Shown here: one piece after another, positions 53,037-64,000 of the stretch | Layout: each line of letters starts with the position of its first letter | How positions within the stretch are numbered: the stretch's first letter is position 1 | Source: Rugalucina vietnamica | Lineage: Eukaryota; Mollusca; Bivalvia; Lucinida; Lucinidae | Reading direction: 5' to 3' | Assembly: GCA_964017185.1 (NCBI GenBank) | Contig: OZ024884.1 | Location: 255,501 to 319,500, forward strand | DNA: 64,000 nt | Position numbers and translations under genes: made by a program | The notes under the pieces: generated by a model | What the model was told of the DNA's origin: nothing | What the model saw: the letters and a program-made list of their open reading frames with translations, nothing else | Database searches by the model: none

Positions 53037-56000
53037 AGATACACTATTTAAACAAGAATGATTTAAGTTTTATAACTTTCTTATCGTCATATAAAGGGTA
53101 CTATGACTAAAATATAGCAGGAGCCTGGTTTTTAGCCTGTTGATTGGGCCTTGTACCAACTGATGTTACCTCTTTGAAAGTTATTAAATCCTGGTGTTTG
53201 ATCAGTGCTGTTGTGGCAGCGAACTACATGTAACAGTCAATAGTTTATGCTATAATAAACAAATCTTTTACATGTATCAAGTAACAAGAAAAAAACTATA
53301 ACATGATGTCATCGTGTTATAAAAATGTCGTAGTCGGTGTATACTACAGAATAATAAGAAGTATTGAGATGTCATCAAGTGGATACTTTTCAAAGCTGAC
53401 AATCTTCGAATGAAGATTGTTACTTGCTTAAACATTGATGTATGCCTATAAGTCAGGAATACGGTATAAAAAATATTACATGCACTTGTGAGATGAGCGA
53501 GTTGAATACTAGCTTCATTGCGGCATCGTCGCAATTATGGCATATGAAGTGCAGAAGGTATGTATATTTTGGACGAAACAGGAGCAGTAAATAATGGATT
53601 CTTAAATGGATTGCTTGTTGAGAATGAATATAGGCTTTCAAGGGCTGCTGAGAGCAACTGAAAATGTTGACGCCTTTGACTCCCGACGTTCGTAATGGTA
53701 CTTACCTCTGGAGTGGTCCTTGATCCTGTGATGGCCGTGACTGATGAATTGTTGTCTATGCTTGCATGGAAACTAGGGTAGATATACTTACCACTCGCGG
53801 GTAAGAAACCCCTGCTTTCGATGATTGATGCGACTAGCATTCATATAAAGGGAATCCAACCAACCTGTCAGAGCAACATAGTTGCCCTGACTCAAAGTAA
53901 ATGTAAAATCGTCTTATGAAAAATGAAGATGAAAGCGTTAAAATCTGGACGTAAAAATTTGTTGACTATCTACAGAAACTGTGGATAGCTGTAATAATTA
54001 TGGTACATGTGCTTATATGATAAAGGCAAAATGAAGATTATTACGCCTGTAATATGTGACCCTTCCTAACGTTGTTCACCGTGCAGGTAGGTGAACCCAG
54101 TTTTAAATTAACGAATCTACAAAAAATGGAGGTTTATCGCGTCTGCTAATTGCGACCATCGTAAGAGTTGTTCACTGATCAGGAAAGTGTTCAACAAAGT
54201 AGATTCAGTGCACCGTAGACCATTTATATTTAATAAGGATTTGTGTGGTTATTGTGATATATATGAGAATAAAGGTATACTCCGGAGTTTTATGCTGACT
54301 TTAAATGCAGGGTGGAATGATGTTGAACAGAAAGCTGTTACAACCAAGAAAGTAAGGGGTGATAATATCGCCTTGCTCTGCATTAGGGGTGACTCTCGGG
54401 ATACATACCCTGACGGGGATGATCGTGAGGGCACGTCTTTTTATGGTACCATTTAGAAGCACGTTGATAGTGCAAATATTGACCCGGATAAGAATCCTGG
54501 GTAAAAGGGGCCCCCCTTTAACTGGCGACTATATTATTGGTGGAAATGCGCATTGAACCTCTTATTTCGGACTGAGCAGCTGAGGTGTCCTCTGAAAAAG
54601 AGTCACATGGAATATCCTGTCATGGGGTTCCTCACTCCGCACATGCATCGACTCGCTCTGTGTGTGTTGGGGCGGAGGCAAGGCTCACTAAATTCTTTTG
54701 TCGTTCAGTACATTGTTGTTGCTGCATAAATGCAGCGTATTATGAAATGGAAGATTGGATAGATCGCCTTGAAGATGACTCACTGTTTGGGTGTTTATTT
54801 GAGACTGGGGAAATTTCCCCAGAGATAGATGTTGATCATGCTGGCGTGACCAAAGAAATGGGTGCTCGCCATGACGATGGCGAAGACAATCCAAACTTTG
54901 ACACCCTTCAAGACGATCATCGGTGTGGTGAAAGTATATGTAGATCTTGTTTGAATATTTGTCAGCTTAGTAGTGGAAATGGCCAATCCACATCCTCCTG
55001 TGGTCAAACCAATGTGTGTTTAGATCGTAAACAGGAAAATATTTGTTTGAGGTAGAAGGAGGACTCTGTCTCAAACCGTTTGTAACATCTGAGTTAAGAT
55101 GGATGAAGATTAGATTCAGTCTACGGTGGCACATTTGAGTTAAAACTCAAAATTTGCTGGCATGAATGGATTACAAAGGACAGAATAATAAATAACCACA
55201 TACAAGAGAAGCGCTTCGAAGATATATGAATGATGAATTAATGATGATCATGAATACTTATTTCTCATGCCAGCTGTCCTCCTAATCCAGTTACGCTAAA
55301 TGTAACTGTTGCTTATACCGAATTTGACAAAATTACGGTAATGTTACATGCACATAAATGTACCATAATTTTCGTTGGAGTATACCCAACATTGATAACC
55401 TGGAAGGGGGTTAAAAAGAAAATATAAAGCACAAATGCTGCATTAAACCAAAACGGATATAGTGATATGCTGCCCATTGCCCAAACAACGGGACATATTA
55501 TATAAAGTGAGTCTTAAGACATACATGTACCTAAAGAACATATAGAATGACAATAAATGATGATATCTCGTAGTAGATTGATACAGATATGTGCAGCGAA
55601 TCAAAGTGTAGAGTATGCAGAAAACACAAGGGATAATTACAAGGTCTGTTTCACATCTCTATGTACACTTATGACGATTTTGAAAGTGCTTGATGCTGGA
55701 GATAACACCTGAAATGGAAAAAGAATATATAAATATTACTGGGCAAAGAGTTTCATAAATGTGTGAAAATAAATATGAAAATTATAAACAGATTTATAAA
55801 GGACCCTCTGTTGACCGTAGCCTTACAATCGAGGCTGTTGTTGTTTGTTTTCTTTAAACAAACTAAAAGACGCTTGGTGTTCATATTCATATATGAACTA
55901 GATGACTTGCTGGTAGTTCATATCCATATATGGGCTAAGACGACCGGATGGGGACACTTATGTTGAAAAGGTACAAGTAGGCAAAGATCAGGAAAACACG

Positions 56001-57452
56001 ACATCTGAAAGACACGCGTTATCGCGCATTAATAAATCGGATGTGTATTTTATATTAATCTACGTGAAATAACACGCATTATAAACATAAACTTTAATAT
56101 AAATTCAGTGAATTAAAATGGACACTTTAGGAGAGGAATATGGAACATAACTCGGAAACGTGATGAACATATAAAATAGACATTCTAGAAGACTCTGGAA
56201 TTAGTTTAAGATTAGTTAAGAATGTTACTTATCAAATTGCTTTGTATATGACACATTTTGCAGACGTAAATGTTACATGTATTTAAAAAATATTATACTA
56301 AAGTATTCTTTCTAAGATAAATCATTACAATGTGTTTTGTTTTCTTCATCGGGCAATAAAATTATTAATAGTTATTATACTAATATGAGTATGAAAGGTA
56401 ATACATAACATATGTGTTGATGTGACTATTGAACATTTAAATGAAGAATTTACTAGGTAAAAGTGATATAACTTAATCTTATAAAGTCAGAATCAATTTT
56501 GAATTTTCAAATGAAAATGTTATAGTAGCAAATGTGTTGTGCTCATACATTTCGACCTTTCAAGAATATTTTCACATCTCTTTTTACAACTCAGAATAGT
56601 TGTGTATTGCATTTGAAGCAATCCAAATGGAAGTAAATCGTATTAAGGGGCTTACGATTTGTAAAAATGTATGGTCAGACGATCTAAACAACTTATTTCA
56701 TTCTCGTTAATGTTATAACCAACTGTAAACAGAAGTGTGAGTGTTTTAAGTAAATGATACATATTAAAGTGTACATGTGAGAGTGTAAAAAATTCAAAAT
56801 TATGTTTTGAGTAACAGGCTTTATAGATCTTGTTGCCATTGTATAACACTTAAGGAGTGCAATTCAGTCATTTACATGTGACATATCAAATAATTTGTTT
56901 CCTATGGATTCTGATATGTTGGCAACCCATAAACTAGTATGTGTCATTGTTGACTAAAATGAAATTCAGCCAATGTACTGTTTACACTGTATCAATGAGC
57001 AAAGTTTGTAAATTATTGTACAGACGTGTATCAATCAGTACTATAACTAGGACTCCAACTATGAGACACATTTGTTAATTTGCATGCCATGATTCTTGTA
57101 TGAATTTCGATTAACCAGCATCGACGTTCATCCCTGGACAAGACATGCACTTTTTTGTCGATAGTAGTATAGGGGTTCCTTTGGGTCCAAATTCTGAGTG
57201 ACGTTGTAAATGTTTATCGCGTGGCTCGGTTTTGATTTTTACTGACTGACATCTAAAATATTGATATTAAATTGCAAATATTGTTTGGTGTCTCAGAGTT
57301 AATATAAAACATTAATTAAGTAGTGTTTAAGTTACAGCATAATAACCAGTAGCCTCCTTTAAATATCGATTCATTTATCTAATGAATTATTTTTATCCAA
57401 CTTTCCAAGCTTTATACTTGCATTACGTTCTTCATGGGGACCATGCCATTTT
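53037..57452 (+). other. Internal region of the LTR element, no recognisable gag-pol
   Basis: The longest frame is 156 codons (54585-55055), acidic with CRSC-type cysteines and no known motif; an 89-codon frame (54187-54456) also has no match I recognise. About 30 bp at 55967-55997 equals the family A end (AAAAGGTACAAGTAGGCAAA). Otherwise AT-rich and non-coding. Confidence 0.8.
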
Positions 57453-57463
57453 AAGGGAGGGGG
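57453..57463 (+). other. Polypurine tract
   Basis: AAGGGAGGGGG lies 4 bp before the 3' LTR, the expected primer site for plus-strand DNA synthesis. Confidence 0.8.
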
Positions 57464-57467
57464 CTGT

Positions 57468-59592
57468 TGTAACGGCACTGGCTATTTTCTGTAATTCTTA
57501 TGGATACACCGTTATGTTAGAAGATTTTGTATTTTATTTGTTTACGAGTATCAAAATGGAACCTGAAACGAACCAGGGCCGAACCAAATATGTGCCAACT
57601 TCGCATCGGTTTTCCCAAGTAAATATGCGATGACATCGGTTATTGACGGTTAGAATAAATCAAGCATACTCTAAATAATCTAAGCATACCGTTCTTATTC
57701 CGCTAAACTATGTTTTGTGGCTGTATTTTGCACCGATTCCCGTTCCAAATCTCGATTTCTCAGCTGTCATTCGCCGCATTTTAGTCGTGTTGAACGTAGA
57801 TATCCGAGTGTTCCGAACGATATTTTGACGACAGCATTTCTGACGTCACAGCGCGAGGCACTTGTTTGGTCTTGGGTATAAATAGGAAATCCTAGGCGCA
57901 GTACGGCAGTTGCGAATTGGCTGGCAACTCACGCTGAAGGGTCTCTCCCTAAAATGCTGAGGCTTCTGCGCCTGGATCGTTGTTGATTCGCCATGGTGTA
58001 CAAACTTACGAGTTTGTAGGCAGAATGTGTCAACAAAGGTGCCGATCTTGGTGCATGGAGTGCTCTCATTATGGGTGGGATCCAGGATGGAAACTCTAGC
58101 CTACTTCCTTTGTTATTTAGGTTTAAAATACATAGTTCTATAGGCGAACTTGGCACATGTTTACTAATGACTATTTCTTATCATAAAGTAGTCCCTATAT
58201 TTAGATTATTTTCCATGCTAAGTGTTCAAAACGGTTGCGCCACGCTACACGCCTTGATCAGCCAAGTAAGGCGTAGACTCTGGCGTAGACCCAGGCGTAG
58301 ACTGAGGCGTAGACCCTGGCGTAGCATAAATGCATTGACAGTTTGGTTTGTTATAGTGACGTTCGCTTATCTGAAGCGTGTTGATGATGGTTTACAAACT
58401 GCCAATGGTATAAGCTACGAATTGTAAATACAATTCAGATTTCCGTGTTATGAGTCTGATGCATTAATTAGACGAATTTAGCTTAGCCTAGCTTGGATAA
58501 TTCTCCTTTTTAATACGAAAACTAAGATAACAAAACGAACACTTGATTTATTATTATTAAATTGCATCTCAGGTACATGTTTAACGTATTAATTGACCTT
58601 TGTTAGAAACCATGTTCTTACGCCTGTTAAAGAATAATGCAACTTTGACTACGTCAACCTAGGAGATAACCCAGGCGCGCGTTGGTACGCGCCTGGCTGT
58701 ATGAATGTTGGTTGGCGTTGCCTGTTGTTGGATAGGTATTTATATAGACAATTTAGCGTTCCCTATTCAGCCTACATGTACGTCGGGGACATTCACCTTG
58801 GCAGATAAAGACAGTATGCCAACAGACTGTTGTGTTGGAAGTCTTACGTGCCAGAATGGACTCAATGATGACGTTAGACTGAGTTGGTCGGATAGTGGTG
58901 ATTTTCCCTACTTCGGCATTATAATACTGAACCTAAGAATTTGGTTACTGTCATCCTATAAAAGAATAAGTGTAAAGTTAAGTCTTTTCCATATGAATGT
59001 TCACGAGAGTGTAATTGTATTGGAAGTAGACCTATCTGTATTCTGAGGCATAGTCTTGAATTATTACTCATTATTAAGAATTGTAGTTTTTACTGAATCA
59101 TTTAGTATGATTACACATTTAGGACGCTGAGTTGTATGACTGCAATCGACAAGGTTAAGCCCATAAGCTAAGGAGTAATAGACTAAGTTATACAACTTTC
59201 TTGACATATTTTGCAACTACACTCAAGTATCAAGTCAATTTGATTCATTTACTATATGACTGAAACTATATGTATAATTGTACATCTAAGAATAAATTTC
59301 TGTGTAATAAGGTTATTATGTGTAAAGAAAAGTTCACGGTGTATCCATAACACGTCAATCGTTAATTTTATTTGCTACATGTCTTCATGATTCAACCATC
59401 TACTTGTTAAGGGAAATATGGAATAAATTAAGAAAACCGAAGAATGGCACGGTGTTATTTCACTCCCAAATAGCAGAGCTATCAGCCCAGGTCGGATCCA
59501 CATAGAATTCCTAGTGAATTCAATTGTGACTGGTCACCTATCCTGACAACGATATAAAGAGAGTATACACTCGACCAGGTGGCTCCGTTGCA
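57468..59592 (+). repeat. 3' LTR, 2,125 bp
   Basis: Same length as the 5' LTR (constant offset of 6,577 bases, no indels), differing at 57820 and 58991. Confidence 0.95.
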
Positions 59593-59691
59593 ATATTGCA
59601 TGGGCATGTTTTCGTAATGACATAAAATTTGGCTTTAATTTGCCAAGTGGTTTCAGAGGAGAAGACGTTTGAATATTATGGAAATATTATA

Positions 59692-59830
59692 CAATTATTG
59701 ACTTCAATGAGGTAGATATAAGGATTTATCTACCTGAAAAAGTGATATTCACCGAGGCCGGAGGCCGAGGTGAATATCACTTTTGAGGGTAGATAAATCC
59801 TTATATCTACCGAAATTGAAGTCAATAACT
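59692..59830. repeat. About 139-bp palindrome
   Basis: Arms run from CAATTATTGACTTCAATGAG inward to AAAAGTGATATTCACC around GAGGCCGGAGGCCGAGG. Same style as 40122-40235. Confidence 0.88.
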
Positions 59831-60454
59831 GTTTTGTTATATGACTTTTCAAGTATTTTAATGTTTATTTTATAACAAATAAATAAACAAAATCATATCA
59901 GATGTTAAAAAACCTAGACAATGAGGAACAATTGATTATGATTGAAAGATAAGTTTGTTAGTTCTTAATATAACCTACGTTATGGGTACTCATAAAAATC
60001 GCCATGACGAGGCAATTCCAATGGATACCAACAACATAGATTCTTACGAAAAATAAACAAAATTATCCCTTAGTTATCACCAAGTACACCTCACTATCTA
60101 GTGCTTTGTTTACCTGCAATAGTGTGTTACTTCAAAGCATGTATATTTCATGAACTGAAATGTGTTCAGGCTATTTATAGCTAACTGGCAGGTTTTAAAC
60201 ACATACATCAAATCATGTCAATTTCATGAAGCCCATGTTGATTTCATGCTGGTGCTATTTTTGAGTACTCAGGAGCGTAATATAGATTTTGGAGGTTAAT
60301 ATAGAAAACCTGTCAAAATAATTAACCTCCAGGAACTGGTTTGATCTGGTTTTCATCAGTTTGGTCTAGTTTCAGAGAAATATAAGGATTTATTAATACT
60401 GAATGAACCAATCAGGAGACAGGATTTACTTCAGTCATAAAACAAAAATGTATA
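59831..60454. other. Unassigned
   Basis: AT-rich, no supported feature. Confidence 0.4.
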
Positions 60455-61387
60455 TTGCCCCGGGATGGGGCATATGAGCCCTTGTGTCCCTTTTTTCAGA
60501 ATCATTTATATTCAGTCCTACTGCCCATATCCTGCAAGATTTTCACCTCAAATGACTTTTTAAAGGTTTTCCCCATTCAAATGCATTGGCGACCTATGTT
60601 GACCTTGTCATAAAATAGGTCAAGGTCACCAAAGGGTCAAGATTTACATACACATGGTAGTACTTAAACCATAGATGCTTCATGCCAAGTATCTTTGAAA
60701 TCGGTCTACCGGTTCCAGAGAAGGCTTCTTATTATATATGGGCATGGCCGCCATCTTGGTCATGTGACCTGGACTATTTATATACACAATGGTTACCCCT
60801 TCCTATTGATGCTATACATAAAATTTGGCTTTGATTGGCCAATCTGTTTCAGAGGAGATGATGTTTCAATATAATGGTAATGTACATGGGGTGAGGGCAG
60901 ATGAGCCCCTGGGGTCCAATATTTTTCAGAATCATTAATATCCTACTGCCCATTTCCTGCAAGACTTTCACTTTAAATGACATTTTAAAAGTTTTTCCAA
61001 TTCAACTGCATTGGCGACCGTAAAATAGGTCAAGGTCATCACAGGGTCACGATTTATATATACATTGTAGTGATTGAGCCATCGATGCCTCATGCCAAGT
61101 GTCGTGGAAATCGTTCCACCGGTTCTGGAGAAGAAGACTTTGGAGGGTTTTACCATATATGGGCATGGCGGCCATCCTGGTCATGTGACCTGGATTTCTT
61201 TTATACACATTAGGTACCCCTTCCTATAGATATTTCATATAAAATTTGGCTTTGATTGGCCAAGGGGTTTCAGAGGAGAAGATCTTTGAAAATGGTGGAC
61301 GACACTGACACCGAGGACGACGGATAGACGCCGGGTGCCTACCTATCCTATAAGCTCACCTGTGAGGCTTCGGCTCAGGTGAGCTAA
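60455..61387 (+). repeat. Family G repeat, two modules and a terminal hairpin
   Basis: Two successive modules (60470-60870, 60890-61290) each contain CTACTGCCCAT, AAAATAGGTCAAGGTCA and GGCCGCCATCTTGGTCATG or a variant. The right end is a hairpin AGCTCACCTG ... CAGGTGAGCT (61355-61387). Confidence 0.85.
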
Positions 61388-61389
61388 AA

Positions 61390-61424
<35 letters not shown>
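61388..61424 (+). repeat. (ATAA)n microsatellite
   Basis: About nine AATA units directly after the family G terminal hairpin, like a SINE/LINE tail. Confidence 0.95.
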
Positions 61425-61425
<1 letters not shown>

Positions 61426-61619
61426 AGGGTCTTGTGATATACACAAATATACAACAAGGTTCTACATTAATCACAATTATTAATTGGTTTGTAATAAATC
61501 TGATCAAATTTTACAATGCACATCATATTTCTTGCAGTATAGAGTTGATCAAAACACAATTCATTGGTGGACCATGGGTCCAAATCTGCATTTTAAGTTG
61601 TAGAACATCATAAACTTGC

Positions 61620-62245
61620 TTTAAATCATAAAGAATCTGTAACATTTATCATAAAGAATCAGTAACATATATCATAAAGAATCTGTTACCCACATTTTGA
61701 TATCACACAGAATCTGTAACGTATCATCAAGAATCCGTAGCATGCAAAAAAAATGAAAAAGTGTTATTACGCAGGGTAATGTAGAATTTGAAGGTCCACA
61801 CATCACTTTTAATAACTGTTTAAATGTTTCCAAGCATGTTTGCTTTAGAAATTCACATAATTATACAGAATTGCCATGTTTTTCATATTTGCTCAATGTA
61901 TCTAATTGGTTTTATTTTGAACCCCTAATATGTACAATTTATACATAGATTATCATGAACCATACTTCTAATATGTCTCCTGACAAAATTTAGATCTACA
62001 ACTATCTAAAATTGCCTTTTTTGCTGTTTGCAATTGGGAGTATCAATCCTTGTCAAGAATCCGTAGCATTTGTCAAGAATCCGTTACCTGATATCATCAA
62101 GAATCAGTAGCTGGTATCATAAAGAATCACTCACACTGTGACGGACCTGAAACACTGTGAGATGTGACGCCGCAAAACGCGGCGCCACATCTGGGGCTAT
62201 TATGTTTGCATATGCCCCAAGGACGCCAGGCTTAAATAAATATGC
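61620..62245 (-). mobile_element. Family H, minus orientation
   Basis: Nine copies of ATCATAAAGAATCNGTAAC-like motifs in two clusters (61628-61742, 62055-62130). It is followed by GACGGACCTGAAACACTGTG and a family D hairpin (GACGCCGCAAAACGCGGCG). It mirrors 46853-47490. Confidence 0.75.
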
Positions 62246-62593
62246 GTTTAATATTCATGGAAGCATTTATGCTTGATTGAATAGCCCGTCTTCAGTCAAT
62301 TTTACTGACAAAGTAGGAAGTGTTTGAGGTATTACACAGTTGCCTGGACTAGGTTGTTTTGGTCTAAATAGACATTTACGGATTAAGACGGTGACGGTCA
62401 CGGAGCTCGAACTTCGGTTGAAATCAAGCCATAAATCAGGGTCGTCTCAAAACCAAACTTACTAAATAGTGAAATGATATTTTATGTGTAGGCCTAAATG
62501 ATTCAAATTATTTAAACCAATCTGTTTCTTTCACACACAAGACCAGCACATATTCACAGCTGAAAAACACGTTGTATTGTTAAAATAATCAAT
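62246..62593. other. Unassigned
   Basis: No feature supported. Confidence 0.4.
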
Positions 62594-62990
62594 ACATGAT
62601 CGGGTGCACAATGAAATTCTGTCAAGAGTTGAGATGAGAAATTCGAGATTTTCCCTGTATAACGTTTAACTCAATTGACTGATAGATAGGTGCAGGCAAT
62701 GAGGAAATTGGGTATGCATTGAATGAAAGTAACATAAGGAATCCAGGTCATTTCGTTTTCGCAAACACTTCGGCACCATGATTATATACTAATTCCAAAA
62801 CAGTAACATTGAAGTGTTTGCGAAAACGAAATAACCGGGATTTCTTATGTTATTTTCTTTCAATAAATGTTCAATTTCTGTATTGCCTGCACCTATCTAT
62901 CCGTCAGTACAAGAAACGCTGTAGGAGAAAACTCGAAAATCTAACCTCAACTGCGTTCTCATTGTAGTGTTTGTAACCCGATCATTTATC
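62594..62990. mobile_element. Foldback MITE with about 185-bp arms
   Basis: The left arm starts ATACATGATCGGGTGCACAA and the right arm, reversed, ATAAATGATCGGGTTACAAA. The innermost arms match over CATTTCGTTTTCGCAAACAC (left) and the reverse complement GTGTTTGCGAAAACGAAAT. The centre is about 20 bp. Non-coding. Confidence 0.9.
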
Positions 62991-63399
62991 CGTTTGTATA
63001 TAAACGATACCACGTGATTATCAGTAGTGATATTGGCACAACGTCACAGCGCGGGGCAACGCCCTACGACGGTGTCTTCATACCGTCACAACAGCCCGAT
63101 AATCTTTAAGTTCTGCTATCGCATGTTCACACAAATGTTCGACGCAAGCGTTTAAAACATGACAAGGATATGCACAGTATTTTGTGTGATGTGAGGGGGT
63201 GGTCGGACCAAAGCTGGTAGAAAAGTCTGATGGTATTCTTGGTTTGACGATCCATATTGTCTGCAAACGAACATGTAGATTCACTCAGCTCGATTGAGTT
63301 TGCAGAAATTTTTCGGCGGTAAAAACGGTCAAGTCAGCAACAGTTTTGTAAGCAACATTTTCGCTGCAGCAAATTTGCTGCTAAAAGCCCCTATCTAAC
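62991..63399. other. Unassigned
   Basis: Contains a short CGTCACAGCGCGGGGCAACG segment; no gene supported. Confidence 0.4.
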
Positions 63400-64000
63400 T
63401 GGAATGCGACAACCGGAGACTAGTTCGCGAATATTTCGCGACAAAGATTAACGATATAAACATTATTTTCATGTTGCAGTCTCACTGAATAGACATTTAT
63501 GCGACAAATTCGCGAACTTCGGTCTAATTTTGAAAATATATCTCGCGATAGTCGCGCGACTGTCGCACGACAGTCGTGCGACATTCGTGAGAGTGTCTCA
63601 CGACTTTCCCGCGAATGTATCTTATTTTCATTTTTAATTCGTACGACAGTCGCGCGACATTCGTGCGAGTGTGGCAAGACATTCGTACCAATGTCGCTAA
63701 GTTTAATTTTCTCGCCAAATAGTCGCGAGTTTTTCGCATGTTGTCTCAAGACTGTCGCGCGACCGTCGTGCGACACTCGCACGACATTCGTACGAGTGTC
63801 GCGAAAATTTCGCATTGTAAATTCGCTAAAATTTCGCGGCGACAGGTTCGCGACACTCGCACGAACGCCGTGCGACCGTCGCACGACAGTCTTGCGATTT
63901 TTTTGGCTAAAAAATTCGCATAAAATTTTTAAACATTTTTAAAACCTTCGCGACCAATTCGCGACTAGTTCGCGACACGTGAAAATTCTCACGACACTCG
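63400..64000. repeat. Array of degenerate CGCGAC-type motifs, cut by the window edge
   Basis: Dozens of TCGYGCGACANTCG-like units in both orientations, spaced at about 12-18 bp, alternate with AT-rich spacers. The overlapping frames on both strands (R-A-T-V-x-R repeats) reflect the motif and are not genes. A leading CCCCTATCTAACTGGAATGC at 63389 may be close to the end of the element. Confidence 0.75.

Larger units (their letters stand above)
50891..59592 (+). mobile_element. LARD-like LTR retrotransposon, 8,702 bp
   Basis: Two direct LTRs of 2,125 bp (50891-53015, 57468-59592) flank a 4,452-bp internal region. LTR ends are TGTAACGG and CCGTTGCA. The 4-bp target duplication is ATAT (50887-50890, 59593-59596). 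The primer-binding site at 53019 and purine tract at 57453 set the + orientation. My base-by-base reading finds only two mismatches between the LTRs (51243/57820 and 52414/58991), so the insertion is very recent. No gag, protease, RT, RNase H or integrase motif is visible in any frame, so mobilisation must come from another element. Confidence 0.95.

Noticed and set aside
54585..55055. 156-codon ORF as a gag-like gene of the LTR element
   Set aside because: No zinc knuckle of CCHC spacing, no capsid motif, no partner ORFs; could not be supported.
63420..63942. Overlapping ORFs on both strands with RATV-type repeats
   Set aside because: Both strands are open because of the repeated CGCGAC motif; they are products of the repeat.

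Overview
The window looks like a stretch of a bivalve-mollusc (or closely related lophotrochozoan) nuclear genome. It is AT-rich and intron-bearing. It is dense in non-LTR retrotransposons, tRNA-headed SINEs with AATC tails, foldback/MITE families, minisatellite-bearing elements, and the long dispersed repeat whose ends read GCTCACCTGAG and whose body reads TTGGTCATGTGACC. The organism call is inferred from repeat style and not proven by a marker gene. There are no bacterial operons and no rRNA genes. I could not support a functional tRNA gene.

Layout. 1-5574: nearly intact LINE on + (ORF1 with a PHD finger and one frameshift; ORF2 intact with endonuclease, reverse transcriptase and a C-terminal zinc knuckle). 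5575-11822: dispersed repeats and MITEs, with a 23-N gap at 10409. 11953-19000: gene A, a three-exon gene for a small secreted protein. Its first intron holds a SINE and a 3,187-bp DNA transposon with perfect 111-bp terminal inverted repeats. 19395-25262: two copies of a palindrome-tailed repeat with an L1/Tx1-like LINE (minus strand) inserted between them. 25288-37895: a mosaic of one repeat family linked to a reverse-transcriptase fragment, 22-bp minisatellites, and a local duplication in which each copy carries a different large insertion. 39760-46752: gene B, a paralogue of gene A with the same exon lengths and intron phases. 46853-50637: SINEs and further dispersed repeats. 50891-59592: an LTR retrotransposon with two nearly identical 2,125-bp LTRs and no recognisable gag-pol, resembling the LARD class. 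59593-64000: dispersed repeats, a long foldback element, and at the right edge an array of CGCGAC-type motifs.

The host genes are A and B. Both encode about 135 residues: a signal-peptide exon (115 coding bases, ending phase 1), a 146-bp middle exon and a last exon of 147 bases including the stop. The last two exons agree at about 58% of residues (56 of 96) with many synonymous differences, so they are real and under purifying selection. Transposable elements approach to within 8-30 bp of the exon edges without entering them. I do not recognise the protein family with confidence.

The duplication at 28219-37478 and the nested insertions allow several empty sites to be read directly, which fixes the ends of three otherwise anonymous elements. 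Letters A, B, C, D, E, G and H below name repeat families defined only within this window.
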